In this document: in pieces, positions 36,162-46,647 of the stretch
How the letters are laid out: each line of letters starts with the position of its first letter
How positions within the stretch are numbered: the stretch's first letter is position 1
From: Thioploca ingrica
Lineage (GTDB): Bacteria > Pseudomonadota > Gammaproteobacteria > Beggiatoales > Beggiatoaceae
Direction of reading: 5' to 3'
NCBI GenBank assembly: GCA_000828835.1
Contig: AP014633.1
Location: forward strand, 3,038,001 to 3,102,000
Length of the DNA: 64,000 nt
Position numbers and translations under genes: made by a program
The notes under the pieces: model-generated
What the model saw: only the letters and a program-made list of their open reading frames with translations
Databases searched by the model: none
Told to the model about the DNA's origin: nothing

Positions 36162-39100
36162 ATGAAGTTAAAACAACGACTGTGGAGAACAGTCATAGTG
36201 ATGCTTGCTTGGCTAGGAGTTCTTTTGTAGTACCCGCAACCAGTTACAAGATTGAAGTGGTTGCCGGTAATGGTACGAAGGGTTACAGCGGCGATGGTTA
36301 TCCTGCCGTGTATGCACAATTGAATTGGCCTACGCGTTTGACTTTCCACCAAGGGGATTTATATATCCCGGAGGCGTGGAACCATGTGATTCGCAAAGTA
36401 GATCTTCATAGCAAGAAAATTCCTACAATTTCTACAGTTGCAGGTCAAGGTGGAAAGTCTGGTTTTCAGGATGGACCTGGCATTAATGCTTTGTTTAATA
36501 CCCCATCGTCCTGTATATTTGATCGCGACACAGAAACAATGTATGTTGGCGATTTCGGAAATTATCTTCTTCGCCAGATTAGCGCAAATCAAGTTTCCAC
36601 TATAGCAGGTAATAGAGAAGATCCTAAATTCCTTCAATCATCAGGCTTAAAAACAGATGGGAATGGCAATATATATGTTGCCGAAAGAGATAATCATCGC
36701 ATTCGAAAGATTTCTCAACAAATAGATGGGACTTGGAAGGTCGAACCCACCATTGCAGGTACAGGAACACCCGGTTTTAGTGGCGATAATGGACCTCCCA
36801 CACGGGCACAACTTAATGGGCCAGTAGATCTTGTTTTTGATAGCATGGGTAACCTCTATATCGCTGACAAAGACAACAACCGTATTCGTAAAATCACGTC
36901 TGATTTGACAACGATATCTACCTTTGTAGACGCAGACAATATCCATTCTCCACGTAGCATTGCGGTGGATAAGAACGACAATTTATATATTGCTGATACA
37001 CTTAATAACCGTTTTATTAAAGTGGATAAACAAGGAAATGTTGTGACAATCGCTGGTAATGGTCAAATAGCAGAGGCGACTCCCTCTGCACCATGCAGTG
37101 CACCTGTCGTTTCGGATGCTCAAAGTGCCTCACTCGGTATTCCCCATGGTATTGTAGTAGATACAAAGACGAATGCTGTGTATGTTACTGATACTCTTTG
37201 TGAGATGGTTTACAAACTAACACCCTCAGAAGATCCTCCTTCGTCTAATCAGGCTCCGGTGATAGATAGTGCTACGGCTAATGTGAATGGAGATGGTTCT
37301 GTCACTTTAGATGCTACTGGAGTCTATGACCCTGATGGGAATATTCCTCTGACTTGTCAATGGATTGAAAATGGGTTTATGGAACTAATAAGTTGCAATG
37401 CGATAAAGCTATCGCTATCAGGTACGGGTATGCACACGATTACCTTGAGAGTTGCAGATAATAATGGAAAAAGCTCGTCAAAAGAATTTACGATTACTGT
37501 TCCTACAACTACACCAACTAACCAACCTCCTATTGCAGATTTTACCCCCGACCCCGCTCAAGGTGTTGCACCTTTGGATGTTCAGGTAAGAAATCTGAGT
37601 GCTTCCGATCTAGATGGTGGGAACATTACCAAGTACGATTGGACCACTGATGATGGCCAAACAGCCACCGGACCGACTCCTCCCAAATTCACCTTTGTTA
37701 CCCCAGGGACTCATTCAATCACTCTCACGGTAACTGATGATGATAATGAGACAAAGACGGTCACAAAGCCAGTTCAAGTCGATCCGCCGCCTCTAGTAGA
37801 AGTAAAATTGGTTTCTGAAGAATCAGTACCCATTAATGCCTCTACTTGTGTGACGAGCGGTTTTGATGTGACTATCAAATTGGAGGCACCAGCAACTCAG
37901 AAGATTGGTAGCGCGCAAACCACGTTGACATTTGATCCTAAGTTACTGAAGGTCACTGAAGTTAAATCGAGCAATCAGTTACAAAATATTTTTAATGGCA
38001 CGGATGCCTATGACAATAAGAAGGGTGAAGTTTACTTTATGAGCCAAGCACTAACCGGTCAGGAACCGCAAGGTACTTTCCCGTTATTCACAGTGTCTTT
38101 TCAGCCTCAAAAAACGGGAGCTACACAGCTACAGTTTGTTAAGGATGATACCTTTGTTTATACACCTGAACAATCAGCATCTATTTTAAAGTCCGCTGAC
38201 CTCATCGCGATAAATATTCAAAAAACGGCGGTTTTTAAAGGCAAAGTCAAGCTATATCCAGCCACTACTTTCAACCAAATTAAGGGCTTAAGAATTCGGC
38301 TTTCCCCTGATCCTTCATCAGGAACCGTCCCCAAAGTCTATGAGATTGATACCGATAGTGGTGGTAACTTCTCCCTACTTCTGCCGCCGCTAAGCAATTA
38401 TGATATTTATGTAAGTCGTCTCAACACGCTACAAACGACAAAAACTGTTTCTGTGCCAAATACCTGTGGTAATCAAAATCCAGTAGACTTCGGTACTCTT
38501 TATCCTGGCGATTTTGTGGGGTCACCTGGAATTGATGGCATAGTAGCTGATCCACCTAATAATTCTATAAACGTGACTGATCTTGATGCGCTTAAATTTT
38601 ATAGTGAGGGCAAACCCTACAAGGTAGACTATAATTTGAGTGGTGACCCACTTGGTGATGCCAATGACATGGATATTAGTTTTCTTAATAGTTTTTTCGA
38701 TTTGAATGGTGATGGCAAAGTTGATTTTGAAGATAATAAGGGGGATAAGCAGACCCTAAAGGATATTATCAAGCTCAAACCCAAAGGAGACAATTACCCG
38801 GGATTAACAAAACCTTACGTCAGAAAAGGTTTAAGAGAAAGTTCGGAGCGACTAATTCTTCATACCGACAGCTTAAGACAGTTTGATACCACTATTCACT
38901 TACAGCTTGATGAAACTCAAGAAGTTGATGGGGTGGAGACGCACTTCACCTTTGATCCCAATATATTGCAAGTTAATCGGATTACGCTCAAGAATCAATT
39001 TGATGATGTCATACTCAATGACTTTGATAATACTCAAGGAAGTATTGACTTTTTGGGAATACAAACGGGTAAGACTAACTTAAAAGGTGGCTTTGACTTG

Positions 39101-40813
39101 ATGACAGTTAACTTCACCTGGTTAGATCAAACCCTTGAACCCGTGCTCCTTTTCGAGCCGGATCAAATCATAACGGTATTTAAGGGTCGTAATGTACCTC
39201 ATATGGTAAGTGTCAACTTTAACCAAGAGCTTGATATACCTCATATGGTAAGTGTCAACTTTAACCAAACAGTTAGCCTGTTAACCGGCAAAATCAAACT
39301 TCAAGTCCCTCCAGATCCTTACCGGAAGACTGACTTATTGATTCACCTGGATGCCGATCCCAAAATGTATCATGCTCAAACCGACAGCGAAGGCATTTTC
39401 ACCGTAGAACTACCTTCTGGTACGCATGATGTCTATGTCACACGCCCCAACACCTTGCAAAATAAAGTCAAGGTCACCATCGGCGAGAATACTGAAGTGA
39501 TAGACTTTGGTACCCTTTATGGAGGCGATGTGATAGGTTCAGGTCCCCCTAACATGAGGTCAGCGAATAATCGCATCGATGTGTACGACTTCTGGGCACT
39601 TCAAGCCTTCGAAAAGGAATTCCCTGTGCCTCCTTTGGACTACAACTTAGACGGGATATTCGAGGAGAAAACAGATCTGGATCCGATGTTCCTCTACACG
39701 CTCTTTGATATTGATAATGATGGTATCGTGGTCGGAGAAAAAGAGTATGTTGCCATGGTAAACAGTCTTACAGCGACTAGCGGCACAGACAGTCTCCCAC
39801 CGCTGGAGGCAAAACGTCCCCACAGTGCAGCACCCCAAATGCAGCAATTGCCTCTGGAAGTGAGCCACCTTTTGGCAGGTCAAACATTTGATATTCTTGT
39901 CAAGATGCAACCGGTTGAAGACATGATGAAAGTAGAAGGTGCCGAGATCCATCTGAACTTCGATCCGAGCTTGTTGCAAGTGGAAAGCATTACGGATGGT
40001 AAGAACTTTGATAAAGTTCCCTTAAATCACTTTGACAATAGTACTGGGAATATTGATTTCTTGACCGTAGCTTTCAATAATATTATTCCTCAAGGAACCT
40101 TTGATTTGATGACAATTCATTTCAAATTACTCGCTCAAGGTGGTAACCCCACACTGACTTTTGACCAAAATCAACTGAAAGCCGTATTTAGAGGTCGTGC
40201 TGTCGATGTTAACTTATTAGTAGAATTGAATGAAGCAGAGCCACCTCCTCTCGTTGTCACCTCATCTAGCTTTATAGCAACACCCGAGGAAAATGGCATT
40301 CTGTTGAGTTGGGAAACCGACCTAATAAGTCAGAGTGCTGGGTTTAATCTCTTCCGTAGCGAAAAGAATACCAATCAACCGGTGCAACTGAACGTCGGTC
40401 TCATTCCTACTCAAAGTGAAAGTGCAGTATACACCTTCTTGGATAATACTATTTTACCAGGAATAGTCTATGACTACACGCTTGAAGAACTTGAGATGGA
40501 TGGTCAAAGTAGCCAGTATGGACCAATCTCTTTCCTACTCATTCGCAGTCCTGAGGATAATCGTTTCTTTACTTCGGAAACGGTTCCTACTTTTGAATGG
40601 AGCGGCGAACCTGAAGAGGTATTCACTTTACAGTACACTTATGAGAATGAACCAGCGGTTCATGAAATTTCTACGAGGGGTACGATTTTGAAGCCTACAG
40701 TCGAGGAGTGGCAAGCTTTTGCTAAACAAGCAAAGGGTCGGGTTATTTCTTGGCACGTTAGAGATGCTCAGGGCAATTTCAGTGAAACGCGACGATTTAC
40801 TGTGACCGAATAG
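36162..40813 (+). CDS. Giant secreted NHL-PKD-cohesin/dockerin-like protein, signal peptide out of frame by one base
   Basis: The long frame is open from 36071 (1580 codons), but its first ~55 residues look random. In the next frame an ATG at 36162, with AGAGG upstream, starts a perfect signal peptide (MKLKQRLWRTVIVML...GVLL), then a stop at 36228. One extra T in the TTTT run at 36223-36226 would join it to the long frame as GVLFVVPATS. Modules by base position: NHL repeats 36270-37210; two PKD-like domains 37250-37790; then two rounds of cohesin-like, carboxypeptidase-regulatory-like and EF-hand/dockerin-like segments (DLNGDGKVDFED near 38700); a third cohesin-like domain 39850-40230; and a FnIII-like domain 40255-40540. 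It is probably extracellular; function unknown. Confidence 0.75.
39196..39268. repeat. 42-bp in-frame tandem duplication
   Basis: A unit encoding PHMVSVNFNQ plus a short spacer occurs twice (39196-39237 and 39238-39268, the second without the spacer). The repeated bases are identical, so the event is recent. Confidence 0.85.
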
Positions 40814-40838
40814 GAATCGTGATCGTAGGGTATGTTTT

Positions 40839-40882
40839 CTCGTTCCCACACCAGCGTTCCCTCGTTCCAGCGTGGGAACGAG
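40839..40882. repeat. Dispersed palindrome after the giant gene
   Basis: CTCGTTCCCAC (40839-40849) pairs with GTGGGAACGAG (40872-40882). A shorter relative, TTCCCACGCT-CC-AGCGTGGGAA, lies at 56891-56912. No T-tract follows. The rest of 40883-41225 holds a loose C-rich/G-rich pairing near 40949-40985 but no gene. Confidence 0.65.
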
Positions 40883-41225
40883 AAATGATTATAATCAGCA
40901 AATAACATTACATGTATGACACTACCAAGTTTTTCTCATCAACTAATCCCCCCGATCTCCTTTTGAGTTAGGCGGGGGAGAAATCGGCTTAACTTAATGC
41001 TATTGACTTGCTTTCGTGGAAATGACAAAAACTGTCTTAACTTAACGGCATTCTGGCGTGGGAATAACCAGTCGAATGTTATTATTGCAACGAATTATTT
41101 TAAATATTATTCTTCGTCGAATTTACGTTATCTTAATCAGGTTACACACGGCTACTCTACCTTTTTTTGGCATCGTTTGGTGTATAACGTGAGTTAATCA
41201 TTTATAGAACAGAGGATACCGCATC

Positions 41226-41726
41226 ATGTTCGATAATATTCGAGAAGATTGGCAAACTTATCAACGCGATATTAAGCGACAAGGGTTTTGGGTTATGTTG
41301 GTATACCGCTTTGGTCAGTGGCGTTATACGATTAAAACCAGGTGGATTCGTCTCCCCTTTTCTTTTTTATATAAGGGGTTATTTCTATTTATTCAAATCA
41401 TTACCGGGGTTGAATTACCTTGTGAAACTAAAATCGGTCGACGTTTTACCATTGAACATTTTGGGGATATTATTGTGAGTGGTGATGCGGTATTTGGTGA
41501 TGATGTCATTATTCGCAACGGCGTAACGGTAGGATTGAGACACACTGATATTCGTGGTTCTCCAACTATTGGCAATCGAGTAGATATTGGTACCGGTGCT
41601 AAAATATTGGGACCCATTCGGGTTGGGGATGATGTCGCCATCGGTGCTAATGCGGTGGTAATCCATGATGTTCCCTCGAACTCGATTGCGGTGGGTGTGC
41701 CGGCGAGAATTTTACCGAGAAGCTAG
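41226..41726 (+). CDS. Serine O-acetyltransferase-like hexapeptide acetyltransferase
   Basis: 166 residues. The N-terminus MFDNIREDWQTYQRD resembles short serine acetyltransferases and polysaccharide acetyltransferases. From residue ~70 a left-handed beta helix is evident ([IV]GxxxxI repeats: TIGNRVDIGTGAKILGPIRVGDDVAIGANAVV), ending VGVPARIL. The catalytic His lies in FTIEHFGDIIVSG. Enzymes of this size include CysE-like proteins and capsule-modifying acetyltransferases; the missing N-terminal helical domain of true CysE makes the latter possible. No cys or polysaccharide genes are adjacent. Confidence 0.75.
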   Translation: MFDNIREDWQTYQRDIKRQGFWVMLVYRFGQWRYTIKTRWIRLPFSFLYKGLFLFIQIITGVELPCETKIGRRFTIEHFGDIIVSGDAVFGDDVIIRNGVTVGLRHTDIRGSPTIGNRVDIGTGAKILGPIRVGDDVAIGANAVVIHDVPSNSIAVGVPARILPRS

Positions 41727-41763
41727 CCGGTTGGGAAATCAATTGAAGAATATTAATAGATTA

Positions 41764-41790
41764 GTTGGGTTTCGCTGCGCTCTACCCAAC
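41764..41790. repeat. REP-like hairpin related to the RAYT-flanking repeats
   Basis: GTTGGGT-TTCGCTGCGCTCT-ACCCAAC, followed by CTAC. It shares the GGGTTTCG...CCCA.CCTAC pattern with the arms at 5683-5716 and 6158-6191. Confidence 0.65.
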
Positions 41791-41821
41791 CTACGTTACA
41801 CGGCCGTCAAGGATAAATCAA

Positions 41822-41856
41822 TTGAGGTGTGGATTTTTTAGTATCTCACACCTCAA
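41822..41856 (-). terminator. Likely terminator of the OmpA-family gene
   Basis: TTGAGGTGTG (41822-41831) and CACACCTCAA (41847-41856) form a perfect 10-bp stem, 12 bases after the stop of the minus-strand OmpA gene. A moderately T-rich run (TTGATTTAT) follows on that strand. Confidence 0.5.
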
Positions 41857-41868
41857 TAAAAAAGTACT

Positions 41869-42546
41869 TTATTGACGTATTTGTTGAGATTCGTACATTT
41901 GACGTGCTCGATTCTCATCAGCAGAAATTTTAATTTCTACCCGCCGATTTTTGGCTTTATTTTCCTTGGTATCGTTAGGCGCTACCGGTTTGGTTTCACC
42001 ATAACCTACTGAACTAAGACTGGCAATGTCTAAACGTTTACTACGGAGATAACTTTCAATCGCTGCGGCGCGGCGCTCAGATAGTTTTTGATTGTATTCG
42101 TCAGTACCGTCACTATCCGTGTGACCTTCAATCACCACCACATTTTCGGGATAACTCGTAAAAACTTCGGCTAACTGGTCCAGTTTGATTTGTTCAGTCG
42201 GTTTAACGTCAGCTTTGTCAAAATCAAATAAGACTTCCATGTTAGCGTCGATTTTTTTACTGGTTTGATCGTAACTGACATCTTTTATGCCTGGCACTTC
42301 TTTTAATTCTTGTGCTTGGTGATCCATACGGCTACCAATATAAGCACCTAATGCACCACCAACCACCGTTCCAATAATGGCACCTTCTTTTTCTTTGCCA
42401 GGTTTATCTCCTATAGCCGCACCTAACCCACCACCCAGTACCGCACCTAAAGCACCTCCTTTAACGGTATTACTAGTGCCGCAACTACTTAAAAAAGTGG
42501 TAGTAATCATGCTTACTATGAGTAAAAAAGATACTTTTGCGTTCAT
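41869..42546 (-). CDS. OmpA-family lipoprotein with glycine zipper
   Basis: 225 residues. A lipoprotein signal peptide ends in LSSC with the acylated Cys at residue 22. A glycine-zipper segment follows (GGALGAVLGGGLGAAIG, ~30-70), then an OmpA C-terminal domain (~105-215) with VVVIEGHTDSDG and NQKLSERRAAAIESYL, and the NRRVEIKI end. The OmpA domain binds the diaminopimelate of peptidoglycan, so the protein should link the outer membrane to the wall, in the manner of YiaD/Pal. It stands alone with its own terminator. Confidence 0.9.
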   Translation of the reverse strand: MNAKVSFLLIVSMITTTFLSSCGTSNTVKGGALGAVLGGGLGAAIGDKPGKEKEGAIIGTVVGGALGAYIGSRMDHQAQELKEVPGIKDVSYDQTSKKIDANMEVLFDFDKADVKPTEQIKLDQLAEVFTSYPENVVVIEGHTDSDGTDEYNQKLSERRAAAIESYLRSKRLDIASLSSVGYGETKPVAPNDTKENKAKNRRVEIKISADENRARQMYESQQIRQ

Positions 42547-42737
42547 TATAAATATTTGCTCCTAAAAATAAATTAAACCCGAGGTCAGTTACTTTTTTTT
42601 AACCATTTTATAACGTATCGTTCCAACCAATTTTAACTCAACAGTTTATCACTATATTTAGCGTGTTAAAATAGGTCAATAAAAATCACCACACCGCTTG
42701 AAAAAATTTTAGCAGGAGTCAATATTGATTTTTTAAA

Positions 42738-43787
42738 TTATTTAATTTGTAGATCAATGGGTTGATTATTGACAACTAACAGCATTTGCTTCGTATTCGG
42801 TGATAACCGATAGCCAAAATAAACTTGTACTATAGCAGATAAGTCAAGTTGACCTGTATATAACTTAAGCGACTGAATTGGTTTCAAAGTAACATTCTGC
42901 TGAAATGGTAATAAATGAGTAACTTCGTTATCCCAAGGTTGAGGTTTACCTTCTGCTGTTAACATATAAAGTTTAGCGTCCCCAACCTCAGGTAATTTCA
43001 CCCGCACATAAACGACAATATCCGCTTTCTCACCCACATGCTTGGGGTCAACCGCAATAATACCCTCTGCTGCTAAAGTATCCGCTCGATTCACCGCTAC
43101 TCTATTTTCAAAAGCGCCGGTTCCAATCGCAACGCCACCGTTAAAAGTGGTGCTAGTTTCGACAAATTGGTTATTGATATCAAGTGCTTGTGCTGAACCG
43201 AGTAAAGGCAATTGAGTTGCAGCTTGTGGATCCGGCGTTCTGCCTAGCCACAACACTGCATATCGCTGATAAATACCAACCCCCATGGCTTGCCAAGGCA
43301 TTATCCATTGATATTGATTCAGTATGACCGCATTATAGGCGCTATTCTGTTGCCATTGTTGCAATGCAGTTATCGCAAAAATTTTGTAGCCGTTGACAGC
43401 GGCAATCTCATGACCTGGAGTGGTATAAGCCGTATTCAGTCGCTGAGGCGCTTGCCACATACAGTTCCAAGTACTTGGATCGTTATCATTATACCGACAG
43501 TCACTCCAACTCGGTGTTAAGTAACCGATATTTTCTGCTAAATCCCTCGCATGGCGGTTAGCAACGCGGGTAAGTGAAGGCGAAAGGGAAAGGGGATATA
43601 GGCCATTTTGTAACCGATACTGATTTACCATTTCATACAACCGAAGTTCCTCCCGTTCTAATCCATCTCCAGGACAATCTTTTGCTGTCAAAATACCTTG
43701 TTGGCTACAGGTTTCATTATCAGCTAAAGCATAGTTAGTTAACGCAGCGGCTAGAACAAGAGAAATGGTTAATACTATCTTCATCAA
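42738..43787 (-). CDS. Secreted CAP (SCP/PR-1) domain protein
   Basis: 349 residues. Signal peptide 1-23 (cut after YALA). The CAP domain (~48-205) starts LRLYEMVNQYRLQNGLYPL, has the first active-site-like His in ANRHARDLAENIGY, and a later TPGHEIAAVNGY/MGVGIYQRYAVLWLG region. Bacterial CAP proteins are extracellular or periplasmic and of mostly unknown activity. A C-terminal part (~210-349) of beta type has no family that I recognise; a very similar style of C-terminus (bacterial pre-pilin-like or anchor domain) occurs in other large sulfur bacteria only as far as I can guess. Confidence 0.78.
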   Translation of the reverse strand: MMKIVLTISLVLAAALTNYALADNETCSQQGILTAKDCPGDGLEREELRLYEMVNQYRLQNGLYPLSLSPSLTRVANRHARDLAENIGYLTPSWSDCRYNDNDPSTWNCMWQAPQRLNTAYTTPGHEIAAVNGYKIFAITALQQWQQNSAYNAVILNQYQWIMPWQAMGVGIYQRYAVLWLGRTPDPQAATQLPLLGSAQALDINNQFVETSTTFNGGVAIGTGAFENRVAVNRADTLAAEGIIAVDPKHVGEKADIVVYVRVKLPEVGDAKLYMLTAEGKPQPWDNEVTHLLPFQQNVTLKPIQSLKLYTGQLDLSAIVQVYFGYRLSPNTKQMLLVVNNQPIDLQIK

Positions 43788-43987
43788 ATAATCCTCAAAA
43801 AAATAAAAAATAAATCCTAACGAGAAGGGTTAGTTATAATGATTCTTTCATCCCAATGCAACTAAAACATCATCTTAATTTAAAAGTACCAGGATAGCCA
43901 CCGGGGAAAGCATGAGAATTGCTGCAAGCAGAAAAAGAAAATTGACTCTGTTTCAGGTAAATATTATAATGCCCGCTTAATTAATTA

Positions 43988-44060
43988 GGCCAGATAGCTC
44001 AGGTGGTAGAGCAGTGGACTGAAAATCCTCGTGTCGGTGGTTCAACTCCACCTCTGGCCA
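43988..44060 (+). tRNA. tRNA-Phe (GAA)
   Basis: 73 bases including discriminator A at 44060. The acceptor stem is GGCCAGA/TCTGGCC, D-arm GCTC..GAGC, anticodon loop CTGAAAA (anticodon GAA) and T-arm GGTGG-TTCAACT-CCACC. CCA is not encoded. One oddity: anticodon stem GTGGA/TCCTC has a U-U mismatch at the second pair (28-42); the other four pairs are standard. Confidence 0.93.
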
Positions 44061-44138
44061 AATCGATATTTGATTGTCACTAATTTAGCTGCCTCAGATA
44101 GCAATAACTATTAGTTTGTTAGTAGAAATCGCTAGTTT

Positions 44139-44915
44139 TCAAAATTGCCAACCATAACCCAAAAAAACACTTATAATTTTTTCCTCCTCAAGTAAAGGGC
44201 TAGCAGAAATCTCTTCGCCCAAGTGTTCATACTCAAGCATAGCAAATAAAGTAGCACGTTTGGTAAGCAAATCGGCTGTACAGTGGCATAGTAATTTAGG
44301 CTTGATTTGCCAATATAAATAGGACGATTAGCTCTGGCTTCGTTTGGTTTTATACCATAATAGTAATTGACTAAATCTGCACTTTGCCATTTTATCCCCA
44401 ATGAGGGGGTTAACGTACTCATCCAATTCGCTAAGATATAAGTGTTACCCAGGGAAATGCTAATTTCCTCTCCATTACTTTTATCCAGTAAATCAGTAGC
44501 GACTGCTAAGTTAAATTCCATCATACCTTGTCTCAATTGGGTATTAATTCCACCATCTAAAGACAGATTACGTTTTTCCATTCCTTGAAAATAATGGTTA
44601 TCTTTCGGATCAAAATGGCTTAAACAGGGTGTAATAACCCAATCAAAATGACCACTGTTTCCTTCAACTGCTCGATACCCCATTTTTAATCCGTCGCTCG
44701 ATAAAAAAACAATTTTGCCTCATAACCAGATGAGGTAATGGGAAAATTTTATAACCCATTTCCTTGTATGGTTGAGTATAAAGAAGGGTACCTAAACCTA
44801 AAATACCATGCCAACCATCACTTTCTTGGTAAGGTGATGCAGCCAACAATAATGGACTGAATTCCAATATAGCCATGCCTAAGAAAAATGAAAAATTTTT
44901 CATGGCTTTCTCCAT
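44139..44915 (-). pseudogene. MipA/OmpV family outer-membrane protein with two frameshifts
   Basis: The first frame (44664-44915) has a signal peptide and the family start GWHGILGLGTLLYTQPYKEMGYKIFPLPHLV. The second (44171-44683) continues with LKMGYRAVEG..., a DGGINTQL segment and PSLGIKWQSADLVNYYYGIKPNEA. The third, after a slip near 44259-44261, reads KRATLFAMLEYEHLGEEI and ends GYGWQF at 44139, with the terminal Phe of an outer-membrane barrel. The breaks fall at an A7 run (44703-44709 on the plus strand) and at a TTT. Restored, the gene would code for about 259 residues, normal for MipA/OmpV scaffolding or porin-like proteins. Either a recent pseudogene or sequencing error. Confidence 0.8.
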
Positions 44916-45113
44916 ACATGATAACGACAGCTATTTTTTTGAAAGAAGAGAAAATAACCTATTTTATTAATACGGTTAGCCGGTAAATTTCCTAATCTTA
45001 GATTAGCTTAAATTACAATTTACGGAAACTATTATAGAAAACAACTTATTTATAATATAATAAGTCAGGATCAATCTTTATTTTAACATAATATAGAACT
45101 GATATCAGAAACC

Positions 45114-45641
45114 ATGAATAATAAGCAATCCTCCCTCTTGTTGGTAATATCATTATTAATAGTGGCTTGTGCTGTTGTTGACCAAGGTGTTTCTCCATCA
45201 CTTCCAATTTCAAGCGATTCTCAAGTGAATACCCTTTCTCAGTGTCCAACCACCACCACCTTTAAGCTAGATGGCAAATCGCTTACCGTAACGGTTCCTA
45301 ATCCTTTTCATGGCTTTCCCAATCCTGGCTTGAGAATTCAGAATGAAAAACTTATTATTGAATTGAATACTTCAGAAGCCGGGTTTTTCGAGTTAACTGA
45401 CCTTAATATAAAAGATCTAAAACCGGGTATATTGAACGGTGATAATTTTAGGTTGTCACTTTCCTATTCACCATATAGTGATAATATTTGTAAAAACACT
45501 TCTTATCAACCGGACTCAAAATTACTGGTTGAAGAATACTCTTCTTTCTCTCAGACCTTAAAGGGATGTTTTTGGGGTAAGCTCGATTGTAGTGGTAAGT
45601 TGATTGAAATCAGTGCACCTTTTTCAGGTAAATTGTTATAA
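45114..45641 (+). CDS. Hypothetical lipoprotein
   Basis: 175 residues. The signal peptide ends in LIVAC, giving a lipobox Cys at residue 19. The mature part has five further cysteines and a beta-rich pattern (KLDGKSLTVTVPNPF, LRIQNEKLIIELN). I recognise no family. The region upstream is AT-rich and shared with the start of the divergent MipA/OmpV remnant; no good ribosome binding site is seen. Confidence 0.62.
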   Translation: MNNKQSSLLLVISLLIVACAVVDQGVSPSLPISSDSQVNTLSQCPTTTTFKLDGKSLTVTVPNPFHGFPNPGLRIQNEKLIIELNTSEAGFFELTDLNIKDLKPGILNGDNFRLSLSYSPYSDNICKNTSYQPDSKLLVEEYSSFSQTLKGCFWGKLDCSGKLIEISAPFSGKLL

Positions 45642-45843
45642 TAGTCAGTTAGATAAAAAATCTTAACACTAAGTGATTTTAACCATTAAGACGCTTTGAC
45701 TTACTATTTAATCTCAACTTAGAGAAATCGTTTACGTTTGAAAAATACTTTTTAGAACTTTGTAAAAAAACTAAACACAACTCATAAGTACTATAGCCCA
45801 TTTTTATTCTTATCAGCTTTAGTTACTCAATCTATTTCTTAAT

Positions 45844-46647
45844 TTATTCCGATTTCATGGCTTGATTTTTCAGTTCAGTAGCTAGCGATTCACCTAAATA
45901 CCGATCAATCATATTGTGCATGAGATAAATAAAAGGTGTTAATAGCACTGCTATTACCATTTTATAAATATATTTTACTAAAAAAATACTGATAATGAGC
46001 GTGATATCCCATCGAGTATCCGGATTGAGACGAAAGGAAACAAACAACACGATAAAGCTATCGAAAATTTGGGAAATAAAAGTAGAACCCGTTGCTCTTA
46101 ACCATAAATATTTTTCTCCAGTTGCTTTTTTAATGACAAAAAATAACCAAATATCGATTAATTGCCCCACGAGAAAAGCGATTAAAGAACCAATAGTAAT
46201 CCATAATCCTTGACCTAAAACGGCATTAAAAGCGGTATCCATATTGATAACCGTGCCATCCCTGAGTTCGCGAACCACCCAAAATTCGGGGGGAGCTAAG
46301 TTAATCGTAGCAAAAATACTCAATGATACATAACCAATTAACACAACGGTTATATATGACAGCAGTTTTACTCCTCTGCGGCCAAAATATTCATTAATGG
46401 TATCTGTCATTATAAATACAAGTGGCCAAACAATAGCACCCGCACTCATGGTAATCGGAAATTCCTGATCAAATAATTTTATTTTTGGTAATTTTATTCC
46501 GAAAGTATCTTCTATAGAAAAAATTTTTATGCCGATAAATTCAGCTAGCAGCGCATTGGCTACAAAGAAACTGGCTAAAGCAACAAATAGCAAATTTCTT
46601 TTATCATCCAGGATTGAGTTTGATTCTGCTATTTTTTGACTATCCAT
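45844..46647 (-). CDS. yhhQ: Queuosine precursor transporter (YhhQ/Vut_1 family)
   Basis: 267 residues with six or more membrane helices. The family hallmarks are GAIVWPLVFIMTDTINEYFGRR (~75) and LRATGSTFISQIFDSFIVLFVSF (~190). YhhQ imports queuosine precursors such as preQ0/preQ1 for tRNA modification. It stands alone. I see no preQ1 riboswitch in the gene-free region upstream of it. The length is a little above that of E. coli YhhQ (221) because of a longer N-terminus and C-terminal tail. Confidence 0.85.
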   Translation of the reverse strand: MDSQKIAESNSILDDKRNLLFVALASFFVANALLAEFIGIKIFSIEDTFGIKLPKIKLFDQEFPITMSAGAIVWPLVFIMTDTINEYFGRRGVKLLSYITVVLIGYVSLSIFATINLAPPEFWVVRELRDGTVINMDTAFNAVLGQGLWITIGSLIAFLVGQLIDIWLFFVIKKATGEKYLWLRATGSTFISQIFDSFIVLFVSFRLNPDTRWDITLIISIFLVKYIYKMVIAVLLTPFIYLMHNMIDRYLGESLATELKNQAMKSE

